Source of the DNA: Parachlamydiaceae bacterium
GTDB taxonomy: Bacteria; Chlamydiota; Chlamydiia; Chlamydiales; Parachlamydiaceae
Assembly (NCBI GenBank): GCA_013817115.1
Contig: JACDDG010000002.1
Location: 1-20,081 of the forward strand
Direction of reading: 5' to 3'
Length of the DNA: 20,081 bases
Shown: positions 5,586 through 15,441 of the stretch, piece by piece
Layout of the letters: every line of letters begins with the position of its first letter
How positions within the stretch are numbered: the stretch's first letter is position 1
The notes under the pieces: model-generated
The model's database searches: none
Seen by the model: only the letters and a program-made list of their open reading frames with translations
What the model was told of the DNA's origin: nothing
Program-made: the position numbers and the translations under genes

Positions 5586-8500
5586 ATGAATATATTTAAA
5601 TCTGACATTAAAAGTATTATCATTATGAATTTTAATCATTCCATTTCAAATTCAAAAAACACAATTTCCAGGAATTTTGCCGATGATCTAAGTATAAAAA
5701 ATAATTCTTCAAATTCGGATTTATTATCCTTACCGTCATCTAACCAGCAGATTTCATTTGACCCTATTACGCCTTGGGATGTGTTTTGGACTAAAGCCAA
5801 AGAAGCTCAGCTTGTTGACAGTGAAGGGCGCATTATAAAATGTACGTTTGATAAGTATCCATTCATGGAATTAAATAATGAAGAGATTCAAGGTATTATA
5901 GATATTCTAGAAAAGCCTATGCTAGGGAAATTTGGGATAAATTATACTCTTTTAGAGTACTTTCAATACCTTTTGAGTTCCTCAACTAAAGAATTAAAAT
6001 TACCCATTAACTCAATCAATCTTGTTGGAGGGATTCTCCCTTCACTAATTAAAAAATATTACATTCGAACCCTAGATAACGTTTATAAAAAACAATGTGA
6101 AGTTCTGAATATTGAATGCACTGGAGTATTAATTTCTGAAGAGTTAGCAGCTGATTTTGAGCGGGTTTCTCCAGATACTGATATTGTATCCACAATAGAC
6201 TCGGGAGATTTAGGACTATTAGTAAATTTAAACACACGTTTTTTTGCCACCAAACTTCGAAATAAAGATGCAAATATAGGCCAGAAAGATCAAATTATAA
6301 GAAAAAATTTCTATTTAGATCTTTTGGATAAACCTGACTTCTCATTTGTTAAATTAGCTTCTGATGATGTTATCATAGACAGTACATTTGTGCATAAAAT
6401 TAATGTGAATAGATGTCTTTTTTCTCATCATGGCATGAAACTGAATATCATGCCTCTTATTCTTCAATTAAATAGCAGCGTTAAGAACAGCTTGGCAACC
6501 ATCAAAAACCTAAAACTTGTCCCTAATAATGATTTTTGCTCAGGCTGGGAAGCAATGTTTGCACGAGCAGGAAAAAAGATTGTCTGTAAAGATAATCCTA
6601 ATGAATGGGCATGGGCGGCCTACATATCTAATAAAAGTACCGGATATGGGATGAGTGATCCTAATATCGAATTAAAATTATTTCACAAAATGAATTCTTC
6701 GAATTTAAATATCAACCCCCTTCCTCTTTTAAAAAAGAAAGTGTTAAATCACCATTTTAATGATCCTCTTGTTTATATTACATTAGCTTTCAATGCTATA
6801 ATGTCCTTGCAGAAAATTGATGAATATTCTTCGACGTCGCGACTATGGTGGGACGATTTGATGTGCGAGCATAATCTAGCGATAGAGGAATTGAAAAAGG
6901 AAGGTACAGTACCGCTAGATGACGAAAAAAACACCTTTTTATTCCTCCTGAAAAAAAGCCTGGATTGCAAAACAGTTTCAGTTATGACGTGTACAGCCAT
7001 ACTGCAAATTTATGGATCATTTTTGCATAGCTCATTTCAATCTAATAAAGCTTTATATGAAATTAAAGGCGTTTTAACCAATCCTGAATCTTTATCCTGG
7101 CATGAAGTATCCTTATCGCAAATAATCGACCAAAGGACTTATGCCATATGTATGCCCCTTAATCTATCCAAAGCCATTACTACCCTTCTAAATTTAAATC
7201 CTGAACAGTTGGATGTCTTAGAGGATTTAATCAATCACGTTTGTCCAAATACTGCCTATGTCAAAGCTCTAATTCCAACTGGTTTGATCACCAATAAACT
7301 TATCGATCAAGCTTTACAATGCTTTGACAATCCCCATAAAGCTCTTAAGAGGATGGGGTATGAGATATTGCTTATACATGCTTTATCCATGCCGCAGCCA
7401 TGGGTGCTGATTTCTCTTGTTAAATATTTACCTACTGCTTTGATCGCATACGATAAAACGCATCACGCTAGAGTTATGGCCAATTTTGAAGAAGCTTTAA
7501 AGGGCTTTCCTGATGAGATTAAAACCCATAGAATCATTTCTTCAATGATTGATTTTTGTCATTTGCAGAAAGAAAATTCACCCAACTCACTTACAAGCCT
7601 CTGTCTTGCGTTGGTTACAACGGAAGATTCAGATCTCATCCATGAAGCAGTGAATGTATATCTAACTATCGAAGGAGTTAGTCTTGATGATCAAATTCAT
7701 TTTTTCAAAACTTTATTGCCTTTGAAATGTGCTGCAGCCTCGAGATTGCTTTTGAGATTGCAAAAGGAGCATTCGCTTTCAGATGATATAGAATTCAAAT
7801 TGATAATGACTATTGCTGATGCGGTTAAAAAATTGCAAAACAGCCCCTCTTACAGCTCTGAAATCTTAAGGCTATCAAATTGCGCTGATCAGCTATGTCA
7901 ACGTGGAAAAATTTATCAACGCCAAGTTTGCTGTGCAATGGCGAAGGCATTTTACGATCAAAATAAATTAGGTGAAGCTGAAAAATGGTTTTTACGTATT
8001 CTAAAAACGGTGTCAAAATCTTTAGTTTCCGAAGCATTCTTTTTTGTACCTCAAAAAAGTTATCTTTCATTGGTAAGTATTGATTTACCCCCGAATCCTA
8101 CAGTAGCTTTACAAACTTTATCTAATCTAAATGATGATGAGCTTAAATTATTTATTCAAATCATGCAACACCAACCTCGGGATGCACAAATCAACCTTTC
8201 TGCAATTGAGCCCCCTTCTTCAAAAGAGAGCCTAGTTAATCAAGCTAAAGAATGCCTTAAAAATTCCCATCCTTTAATCAAGAAAATTGGATTTGAGCTC
8301 ATCATTTATTGTGCAAAATCTTTTCCAATTAAAGCTTCATCCACCTGTCCTCTAGAAACTAAAAATGCAGATTTCTCACTTGTCGTTGACCAGATTTTAA
8401 TCAAAGTTCTCATTAGCTATTTGCCTTTAATCCTATTTGAGGCTACCCCTGAAATTTGTGATACTCTTTTAAATGCACTGAGTGATCTTTTGAGTTCATG

Positions 8501-11500
8501 TTTCGGCACGCATGCTGCTTTTTACTTAGTTAGTATGAAAAAAACCCTACAAAGTAAGCCTCAGATTGAAATTCAGAAAAAAGAAATCATTAATGGGTCT
8601 TTGGCCATAAAAGAGTTTAAGTTAAAAGAAATTTACCAGGCTAATTGTATGGCATTAGCTTCCACAAGGCATTTGCCTTTATGTATAATTAGCATCGATC
8701 TTTTTAGCCTTGCGTACTTGAAAAAGTTGGCTCCAAAGTTAAATGAAAACGATCAAATCGACATTGCTCTTGCAACAATTCAAGCTTTTTTACCGGAACA
8801 TGCTCTCATAGCGCTCAAAGCTTTTCAGAAGCTAGAATTTGAAAATAAGACTTTTAATACAAAGTCTTTGATTCATAAGAAAAATGAGATTTTTACTATG
8901 ATCATTGAGTCTCTAATTGCTCAAAACTATTTCACGCATGCCAAAGAATGTTTGCGGCATCAAATAATTAAGAGGGACGATGTAAAAACGACTGATTTAT
9001 GGCTAAATCTACTTCAAAAAACTCTAAGCCAGCAAGGTTTTGGAATCAAATCAACTGTAGAATTCTGGAATATTTTGAAAAAAGCGAAAGGATTGCCTGC
9101 CAAGCACTGTCAAATAAAGCAGATCGATTTTATGGTCGATTTTATTAAACATCTATATACTTTTCAAAATAGCACTTTTGACGACCTTGTTAGCGAGCTT
9201 CAATCAAATATTAAAACTTTATTTCCTTCTGAAAAACAGAAATCAGAACTTACATTGATTATTTTAAATGACTTGATGACTAATCCAAAAGTGTCAGTTT
9301 TGAGATTAACACAGTCTTATAAGATTCTTATGGAAGTGGACTTGAATCAAATAACTTGTTCGTCTTCTGCTTTAAATCCCCCTAGAGAGATATCCTCAGT
9401 GGAGGAAAGTTCAAATTCTATAGGTTATTATTCCTTCCTAATTTTGTGGCTTAAAACTGCTCTGTTGGAGACTAGTAGCCTCAACGAAGAAATTTATCAA
9501 CTTCTTTCCAAGGGGCTGAAATTTTTTGGCACAGAGAAAAAAGTGAGTAGTGTTAAATCTGATGAGATCTTCTGTATTTATGATTGTTTGATAAAAGCTT
9601 TAAATTATGCAGAAAAAAATAGCAAAACCGTTTCTAAAGAGTTTAAAAATCAGATAATTTCTCACCATCTAGATATTGTAAAAATTTTACAAGCTTCTTC
9701 GAATTTTGATCTTTTTCTTGAATATTTCAGTGTCTTAAATTCGTTGAATATTTTAGAAACAAATACACAGTCTTTTGCAGAGCAAGCTCTAGGGTTAGCG
9801 CAAAATGTTATTATAAAACATCCTGAAGACCTTTCTAAGTTACACGTGCTCCACAAGCTTCTGCAGCTTATTCGTCAAAATAGAAAATTTATCACTTTGT
9901 TGAGCGATTCAAATAAAAAACTTATCCCCAATCTCCTTGCAACGACTTTTCTTAAGTATCATCTACATGCTCAGGGTAAAGAATGGATCAACGTTTCAAT
10001 TGAAATGCATAAAGCTCTGATTCTTTCTGATGCAGACTTAAGTGTAATGCTAATTCAGTGGTGTGAATTGTTATTGGATGTGAATCAGACTGAATATTGC
10101 CTGACAATCTTCCAATACATTTGTGACTGTCCAAACATCTCTTTTGATGAAATTCGAGCACAAATCTGTTTTAAAATTTTAAAGGCAATCTCAACAAGCA
10201 AACCCAGCCCTTGCGGAGCGCTTTTTCTTGAAAATTGGAATTTCCTGAAACTGAAAATCAGTCAAAGTGAGCTTGAAAAACTTTTAGAAGATGTCACTCA
10301 AAATATTCTTAAAGATGTGTCGAGCTTTGAAAGCATAATGTTATTTTTAAGTTTGACCAAGCTAATTTGTCTCTCCGAAACTGAATTTTTATTAAAACAG
10401 TTTCAGGTTTTTTGCAAAAAAATTGCGTCTCCCCAAATGGAAACATGCCTGAAAAACAACAAAGAAAAAGTTGTCTTTGAATTGGAATCTACATTTTTTC
10501 CTGCTCACGTTGAAAACAGCCTGGGTGTAATCGAGGCTGAAAAGTTTTTAAGTTGTCGCTTCAAAATGGTTAAGTCTTTGTTTGAAAGTTTGGATCCCAT
10601 TTTTACTCTTTGTGGGCTTATACAACTTGAACGCTTTAGGGGAAAATCGCAAAATAATTCAAAAGTTTGGATTGAAATGTGTGATAAAGGTCTGCAGGCA
10701 TGGTATCTAATTGCAGATAAAAAGCAAATGTCAGCTAACAAAATAATAAACTCACTTATCATGTTCCAATCAAAGCTCATTGCAGGACTTCCCATCTTGG
10801 ATCAAGTTTATTATGAAAAAAAATTAGAGTTGTTTAAGCTCAGGCATTATTTACTTGGAGATTTGCAGACTGTTGAACATACTATAGATAGCTATTTAAA
10901 ACTTTCGACAGCTTATCTAAATGATCTAAAATGGATACAAGCTAGTATTGAAATTCTTATCGATGCTATTTTTTTCAGAATAGTTCAAAGTGCAGATCAA
11001 AAAGCTTGGTTTTTCAAATATTATCTTAAATTAGTCGAGCACTTTCAAAATCAATCTTACGTCGGTTTAAATTTTGTATCTAAAAGAATGGTTGAGCGAA
11101 GCTTAGAGCTTAATCTGAGTGATAGTGGTTTTAGAAGCTTTATGCTATACTCTACAGGTTTAGCTTTGAACTTTTTGATTTCTGATTATATGAGCGATAG
11201 TAAAACGGAGAATATTTTCACAAATGACTCATGCTTAAATATCGACCATGAAGCGATACAGAATGTAAAAGAAGTGATTATATTGGTGGAAAAGTATTTA
11301 TTTTGCTTGCCTGTTTTAGAGCATGAATGGGTTTGGAATCTTAATTCAAAGAAAACCGACCTCCAAAGAATCATGGATGATACACTTCTAGAATCTTCTA
11401 ACTTAAACATTGAACTTAAGAGAGAGCTTTTCTTACGAATGTTTTATGAGATTGTCCAAAAATTAGAGGATTGGGGATATGATAATAATTATCCACTTCA

Positions 11501-12896
11501 TGCTTCAATTTTTCAATTGGTGGTTTATAATAAAATGAACTATTTGAATAATGAAAAATACCAAAATGCTTTGGGTTCTACAGAGCAGATTATGAATAAT
11601 TACAAGACTTTAACTGACTTTGGCGACTTTTCCAAAATGCTTAAAGATTTAGAAGTTAAAAGTGATAATGAAATAAATTATAATTATTTTGGATTATTTC
11701 CAATAAACAATTTAAAAAAATTTAAAAATGTCACGACATGTGACCAAATAAATGCTATTAAAAAAGTTGTACTTAAATTGATTAGTCAAACTAACCACTA
11801 TTCTTCTTTTAAAGCGCTTGATATTTTTTGCAACATAACTGAACAAATGTGGAAAATAGATCTTAAAGATCTTATCGAATTATTTATTAAAGTCATTGAT
11901 GATGATAATCTCTATCCTGTTGCTGTTGAGAAAATTTGTGTTGGGGTTGTAAAGCTTGCTGAACTTTGTAGAAATGAAACGAAATCATTGGAAATGTCAA
12001 CGAGACTATGTCAGCATCTTTTAGGGAAGCTTGATAGTAACTCTATATTTAAATATATTCTTGAATCAGATGATTGCACTTCGCTTGAAATATCTCGTGA
12101 TAATTTAGAATCGGCGTTCATGTTATTTCCTAAATTTTTAGCGCAATGCATTTTTGATAAGGAAAATAAACTATTTGTTAAATTTTTTGAAAATCAACTA
12201 GACTTGTTCTTTAAAACTAAAATTTTTTACACTATTGAAAATATAACAAGTTCTTTTGTTTTAAACTCACTTGCGGGAATGAGCAGCTGGTCATTTAAAA
12301 AAAGGAAAAATGTGTTTGATGCCATAAGTTTAAGATTCAATCTTCTTTTTCCTTTTAAAGATGAATCACTAGAAAATATTTTAAATCTTACTTGCTTACT
12401 TGTTACTTTAGGATATTTCAAAACTCAGCCAAAACATTTGATTGAAACATGGAATATGATAGTTAATCTTTTTCCATCAAGTAGGAGTAGCATTTTTTAT
12501 TGCAACACAATTGTATTGAAAAAGCTTGTCACTGCTATGTCAAAGCTATACCCTAATATTCCAGAAAATAAAGAAAAAATGCAAGAATCTCTTTCTCGAA
12601 AAATTACACCATATATTACATCCATTATTATAGATGATTTCACTGCCATACAAGATAATGTCAACATGTTAATGCATCTGGATTCATTAGGTTATTTCGA
12701 CAATAATTTGGAATTATACAAGAAAATTTTAGAGATGTTTACTGGTCATATTTTAAAACTTAAGGCAATCAACGGGGCAAAGGAGTTTTCAGCTGAAACA
12801 TTCGCACCGTTGATTGATTTGTGTGACGTTGCCACTAAAGTTCATGGAGAGAAAGGGAAATTGCTCAAAAATTTCTTGGCGGGATTAAAGAAATAA
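5586..12896 (+). CDS. Giant alpha-helical repeat protein, about 2,436 residues, function unknown
   Basis: Start chosen at ATG 5586 because the best promoter places transcription after the alternative TTG at 5550; the Shine-Dalgarno site is weak. There is no signal peptide. Residues 1-60 are Ser/Asn-rich and probably disordered, as in many secreted effectors. Residues about 60-300 look like a separate domain: WDVFWTKAKEAQLVDSEGRI, then NLVGG (Gly148-149), then PDTDIVSTID (Asp197, Asp199). The GG...D-x-D order recalls the polymerase-beta/poly(A) polymerase nucleotidyltransferase core, though the spacing is long and the match is weak. From about residue 300 to the end it is almost all alpha-helical, with many Leu-rich helix pairs; one clear TPR-like unit is AMAKAFYDQNKLGEAEKW (about residues 783-805). 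It has no transmembrane segments and no Cys-rich parts. It is a lone gene converging on the dipeptidase-like gene. It could be a scaffold or a type III/IV-secreted host-interaction protein; this is inference only. Confidence 0.8.
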   Translation: MNIFKSDIKSIIIMNFNHSISNSKNTISRNFADDLSIKNNSSNSDLLSLPSSNQQISFDPITPWDVFWTKAKEAQLVDSEGRIIKCTFDKYPFMELNNEEIQGIIDILEKPMLGKFGINYTLLEYFQYLLSSSTKELKLPINSINLVGGILPSLIKKYYIRTLDNVYKKQCEVLNIECTGVLISEELAADFERVSPDTDIVSTIDSGDLGLLVNLNTRFFATKLRNKDANIGQKDQIIRKNFYLDLLDKPDFSFVKLASDDVIIDSTFVHKINVNRCLFSHHGMKLNIMPLILQLNSSVKNSLATIKNLKLVPNNDFCSGWEAMFARAGKKIVCKDNPNEWAWAAYISNKSTGYGMSDPNIELKLFHKMNSSNLNINPLPLLKKKVLNHHFNDPLVYITLAFNAIMSLQKIDEYSSTSRLWWDDLMCEHNLAIEELKKEGTVPLDDEKNTFLFLLKKSLDCKTVSVMTCTAILQIYGSFLHSSFQSNKALYEIKGVLTNPESLSWHEVSLSQIIDQRTYAICMPLNLSKAITTLLNLNPEQLDVLEDLINHVCPNTAYVKALIPTGLITNKLIDQALQCFDNPHKALKRMGYEILLIHALSMPQPWVLISLVKYLPTALIAYDKTHHARVMANFEEALKGFPDEIKTHRIISSMIDFCHLQKENSPNSLTSLCLALVTTEDSDLIHEAVNVYLTIEGVSLDDQIHFFKTLLPLKCAAASRLLLRLQKEHSLSDDIEFKLIMTIADAVKKLQNSPSYSSEILRLSNCADQLCQRGKIYQRQVCCAMAKAFYDQNKLGEAEKWFLRILKTVSKSLVSEAFFFVPQKSYLSLVSIDLPPNPTVALQTLSNLNDDELKLFIQIMQHQPRDAQINLSAIEPPSSKESLVNQAKECLKNSHPLIKKIGFELIIYCAKSFPIKASSTCPLETKNADFSLVVDQILIKVLISYLPLILFEATPEICDTLLNALSDLLSSCFGTHAAFYLVSMKKTLQSKPQIEIQKKEIINGSLAIKEFKLKEIYQANCMALASTRHLPLCIISIDLFSLAYLKKLAPKLNENDQIDIALATIQAFLPEHALIALKAFQKLEFENKTFNTKSLIHKKNEIFTMIIESLIAQNYFTHAKECLRHQIIKRDDVKTTDLWLNLLQKTLSQQGFGIKSTVEFWNILKKAKGLPAKHCQIKQIDFMVDFIKHLYTFQNSTFDDLVSELQSNIKTLFPSEKQKSELTLIILNDLMTNPKVSVLRLTQSYKILMEVDLNQITCSSSALNPPREISSVEESSNSIGYYSFLILWLKTALLETSSLNEEIYQLLSKGLKFFGTEKKVSSVKSDEIFCIYDCLIKALNYAEKNSKTVSKEFKNQIISHHLDIVKILQASSNFDLFLEYFSVLNSLNILETNTQSFAEQALGLAQNVIIKHPEDLSKLHVLHKLLQLIRQNRKFITLLSDSNKKLIPNLLATTFLKYHLHAQGKEWINVSIEMHKALILSDADLSVMLIQWCELLLDVNQTEYCLTIFQYICDCPNISFDEIRAQICFKILKAISTSKPSPCGALFLENWNFLKLKISQSELEKLLEDVTQNILKDVSSFESIMLFLSLTKLICLSETEFLLKQFQVFCKKIASPQMETCLKNNKEKVVFELESTFFPAHVENSLGVIEAEKFLSCRFKMVKSLFESLDPIFTLCGLIQLERFRGKSQNNSKVWIEMCDKGLQAWYLIADKKQMSANKIINSLIMFQSKLIAGLPILDQVYYEKKLELFKLRHYLLGDLQTVEHTIDSYLKLSTAYLNDLKWIQASIEILIDAIFFRIVQSADQKAWFFKYYLKLVEHFQNQSYVGLNFVSKRMVERSLELNLSDSGFRSFMLYSTGLALNFLISDYMSDSKTENIFTNDSCLNIDHEAIQNVKEVIILVEKYLFCLPVLEHEWVWNLNSKKTDLQRIMDDTLLESSNLNIELKRELFLRMFYEIVQKLEDWGYDNNYPLHASIFQLVVYNKMNYLNNEKYQNALGSTEQIMNNYKTLTDFGDFSKMLKDLEVKSDNEINYNYFGLFPINNLKKFKNVTTCDQINAIKKVVLKLISQTNHYSSFKALDIFCNITEQMWKIDLKDLIELFIKVIDDDNLYPVAVEKICVGVVKLAELCRNETKSLEMSTRLCQHLLGKLDSNSIFKYILESDDCTSLEISRDNLESAFMLFPKFLAQCIFDKENKLFVKFFENQLDLFFKTKIFYTIENITSSFVLNSLAGMSSWSFKKRKNVFDAISLRFNLLFPFKDESLENILNLTCLLVTLGYFKTQPKHLIETWNMIVNLFPSSRSSIFYCNTIVLKKLVTAMSKLYPNIPENKEKMQESLSRKITPYITSIIIDDFTAIQDNVNMLMHLDSLGYFDNNLELYKKILEMFTGHILKLKAINGAKEFSAETFAPLIDLCDVATKVHGEKGKLLKNFLAGLKK

Positions 12897-12904
12897 ATTG
12901 GCTC

Positions 12905-13375
12905 CTAAAAAGATTCAGAAAGCCTGTAGTAAGCTGCCCACTCGCGATCGCCAAACGAAAAGTGCCACCATTCGCCGTAAAAAGGAGCAAAACCCTCTGA
13001 GATCATGGCATCGTGTAATAAAAGCCTCCAAGCTCCTTGTTCAGATGTTACTAATGCCGAGAAAGTTGGCAGCAATTCAGGAATGGCAAAATCAGCGATT
13101 TTCCCTCCCATGGCAACTTCACAGCCATTAATTGCCAAGCTGACATCGACCGCGCCACCTGTTGGATGTCCTGCAACACTTGGTAGCGCTACAAAGCGGT
13201 GGACATTTTCTACGATTTGCGCGAAATCTAATTTAGGATTGAGACGGGACTGTAAACACAATTCCTGCAGGTAATAAAGTTCCTGGTATTCAGGGGTGCG
13301 ATATCCTTCTACAACCAATAATTGAATATTCTTGTTTTTCTGCTTTAGACGTCGTTGCACAGGAGTTAAAGACAA
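12905..13375 (-). CDS. VanX-like D-Ala-D-Ala dipeptidase (M15 family), N-terminally truncated
   Basis: The 156-residue frame from a TTG codon carries the full active site of the VanX/DdpX family: Arg26 in EGYR, zinc ligand His70 and Asp77 in GHPTGGAVD, then Glu135 and zinc ligand His138 in GEWWHFSFG. Spacings agree with those I recall for VanX (Arg71, His116, Asp123, Glu181, His184), so about 45 N-terminal residues are absent. The frame can be extended upstream only to a TGA at 13421 (16 codons, no ATG), and a second in-frame TGA follows. No Shine-Dalgarno site precedes the TTG. Intact enzymes cleave D-Ala-D-Ala in peptidoglycan recycling or to recover D-alanine. The core looks conserved, so the loss of the N-terminus may be recent. 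It lies 148 bases after the ankyrin pair on the same strand. Its stop is 8 bases from the stop of the giant gene, which runs the opposite way. Confidence 0.62.
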   Translation of the reverse strand: MSLTPVQRRLKQKNKNIQLLVVEGYRTPEYQELYYLQELCLQSRLNPKLDFAQIVENVHRFVALPSVAGHPTGGAVDVSLAINGCEVAMGGKIADFAIPELLPTFSALVTSEQGAWRLLLHDAMISEGFAPFYGEWWHFSFGDREWAAYYRLSESF

Positions 13376-13523
13376 AGGACAACTTTTGACTCGGTTTTTC
13401 TCAAAAATAATAGTTTTAATTCAACACCCTACCCGTCAGGATCTAATCTTAGCTCTATGTTCTTCAGAACAAGGACAGCATTTGAAACGCTCCAGCAGTT
13501 AAAAAATCAAAAAATTCCTGCAT

Positions 13524-15425
13524 TTAATCGATATGCTGTGCCAGGTACTTGCCACATACTTTTCGAGAAGCCATAAAAATAGAATGAATAATTTTAAGTT
13601 CCTTACAATTATTCGAGTTAATATACATTTTTAATAATTCTAAAGCCGAAAGGGGAGTGTCATTATGGTGTTCTCCTATACAAAGTGTTTTTTGCAGCGG
13701 ATCAGCTCCCAGTTTAACCAATTCTGCAATTTTATTAATTAATAAATTTGCAGAACTTTTATTCACTATATTTCGGTTTAAGATAATATCTAAATCCATT
13801 ACTGCCTTGTGGAGAAGCGTAAAACCATTTGAATCAGGTAAATCAATCCAAATTCCTTTATTAACAAACAATTCTATTATCATAGGGCTTTGAGTTATGT
13901 GAATTATATGAGCCAATTCACTAAATTGAGATTGGTCAAAATCACTTAAAAATTTTACCATTGTTGGATCATTATAGATTCCATTTTTGATAAAAAGTTC
14001 AACCCCACTTTCACCTTGATAGTTTTTTTTGAAATAATCAAATCCACTTTTAATTAATCTTTCTATAAAGTTGTGAGCTTGTGTTTTAGTTTTTCTAGAT
14101 TTTCTAGTTTTACTATTTTGTAAATCAATGTCCGGCAAGTTTTGGCTCCCAATACAATTGCAAGTTGCCATTAAAAGGTCATTTCCGTTACCATCTTTCT
14201 CATCAATACTTCTGTTTATGGAGAAGAAAAAATCCAAAAGTGCATTACTTCTTGTACGTGCAATCAAATTAAACAGGCCCTCATTTATGTATTGAAAAAA
14301 TAATTTAATCTGAAAATGATGAAAACCTCCATTAGCAGAGAGAAATTCGATAGCACATTCTCCCGCGTTATTTTGCTGAGTAAGGCTAGCATCTAATTCA
14401 ACCAATTCCATGATAAAGTTTGTATTGCAGATGCTAAAACCTAAGTTAAAGAAGCATTTACTTAAGAGTATCAAAGGTGTATTTCCATCCGCATCGGGCC
14501 GGTTAATGTCCCACCCACGATTTATCAGTATTTTAAACAATTCGATGGCTTTGCTTGTGATGGGTTCTTTGTTTACCGAAATTGGTTCGAATTCAATTTC
14601 ATTTTTCGATTTTTCAAATTGTTCTTTGAGTTGATTAAATTGACCTCTAGCACTTAAAGTATTTGGCATTTCAATAGGATCGGGTAACATAATTTTATGC
14701 TCAGCCATTTCTTTATAGGGGAGAGTGATCTTGAAATTTGCTCCCATATTTAAAAGCTGTTCTACGACATTAAGGTCCCCCCTTTCAAGGGCGCAGTATA
14801 GTGGAGTGCGGCCATAGATGTCGCAAATATTAATATCACAGCCTTTGGCAATGAGAAAATTTATAATTTCAATGTCACTGGTGCGATGTAAGAGACCTGA
14901 GGCATTTGAAATCATGTCGCTCGGCATCTGTTTTAGCAAATTTTTGATTTCAAATGCGTCAAGAAGTTTATAACTATTAATAAATTCTAGGGGACAAACT
15001 TTGGAAAAATTTATTTGTAGCGGGTTACATTTATTAAGAAGCAATTTTTTTATGTACTTTTGGACACGCTCAAACATATTCGAATCTTTGTCAAGTATTT
15101 CACAGGCATAGAATAATGCATTGTTATTTTTAGAATCCAATTGATTGATGTCTCCTCCAAGAGATAAAAGATAATCTAAAAGTGTTTCATCAAGTTTTGA
15201 AGCTGAGATTTGAAAGCAACGGGTCTTTGATAAAAAAATTGAGTATGTTACGTGTTCAGGGATAATTGGTAGAGAATAACTTGTTTGCATGTACGTGATC
15301 ATTTCTTGAAATATCAAATTAAGCCTGATTTTCTCTTCTTCGTCGGGATTTTTTTCCTCCAAAGTTTCCTTTTGTAATGTAGCTATAGCAGCTAATGGAT
15401 CGTGATTATTTAAATTTGTATACAT
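13524..15425 (-). CDS. Ankyrin-repeat protein, downstream copy of a tandem pair
   Basis: The protein has 633 residues. Ankyrin-type units are visible at about 78-110 (LDETLLDYLLSLGGDINQLD), 183-232 (IEIINFLIAKGCDIN, then GRTPLYCALERGDLNVVEQL), 300-335 (DINRPDADGNTPLILLSK), 341-370, 522-552 (IIELFVNKGIWIDLPDSNGF) and 566-605. Between them are stretches that do not match the consensus. The N-terminal block IRLNLIFQEMITYMQTSYSL (33-52) and the C-terminal block FMASRKVCGKYL (617-628) are not ankyrin and are shared almost unchanged with the upstream copy. The gene has no signal peptide or membrane segment. Its GAGGGT Shine-Dalgarno site lies in the 16-base gap after the upstream gene, so the two are surely co-transcribed. 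Ankyrin proteins of intracellular bacteria are often secreted effectors that bind host proteins; that role is inferred here. Confidence 0.85.
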   Translation of the reverse strand: MYTNLNNHDPLAAIATLQKETLEEKNPDEEEKIRLNLIFQEMITYMQTSYSLPIIPEHVTYSIFLSKTRCFQISASKLDETLLDYLLSLGGDINQLDSKNNNALFYACEILDKDSNMFERVQKYIKKLLLNKCNPLQINFSKVCPLEFINSYKLLDAFEIKNLLKQMPSDMISNASGLLHRTSDIEIINFLIAKGCDINICDIYGRTPLYCALERGDLNVVEQLLNMGANFKITLPYKEMAEHKIMLPDPIEMPNTLSARGQFNQLKEQFEKSKNEIEFEPISVNKEPITSKAIELFKILINRGWDINRPDADGNTPLILLSKCFFNLGFSICNTNFIMELVELDASLTQQNNAGECAIEFLSANGGFHHFQIKLFFQYINEGLFNLIARTRSNALLDFFFSINRSIDEKDGNGNDLLMATCNCIGSQNLPDIDLQNSKTRKSRKTKTQAHNFIERLIKSGFDYFKKNYQGESGVELFIKNGIYNDPTMVKFLSDFDQSQFSELAHIIHITQSPMIIELFVNKGIWIDLPDSNGFTLLHKAVMDLDIILNRNIVNKSSANLLINKIAELVKLGADPLQKTLCIGEHHNDTPLSALELLKMYINSNNCKELKIIHSIFMASRKVCGKYLAQHID

Positions 15426-15441
15426 GAAACCCTCATTGTTT

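Noticed and set aside
13371..13500. Short plus-strand frame (IQHPTRQDLILALCSSEQGQ)
   Set aside because: It has no start codon with a ribosome site and no family resemblance, and lies between minus-strand genes.
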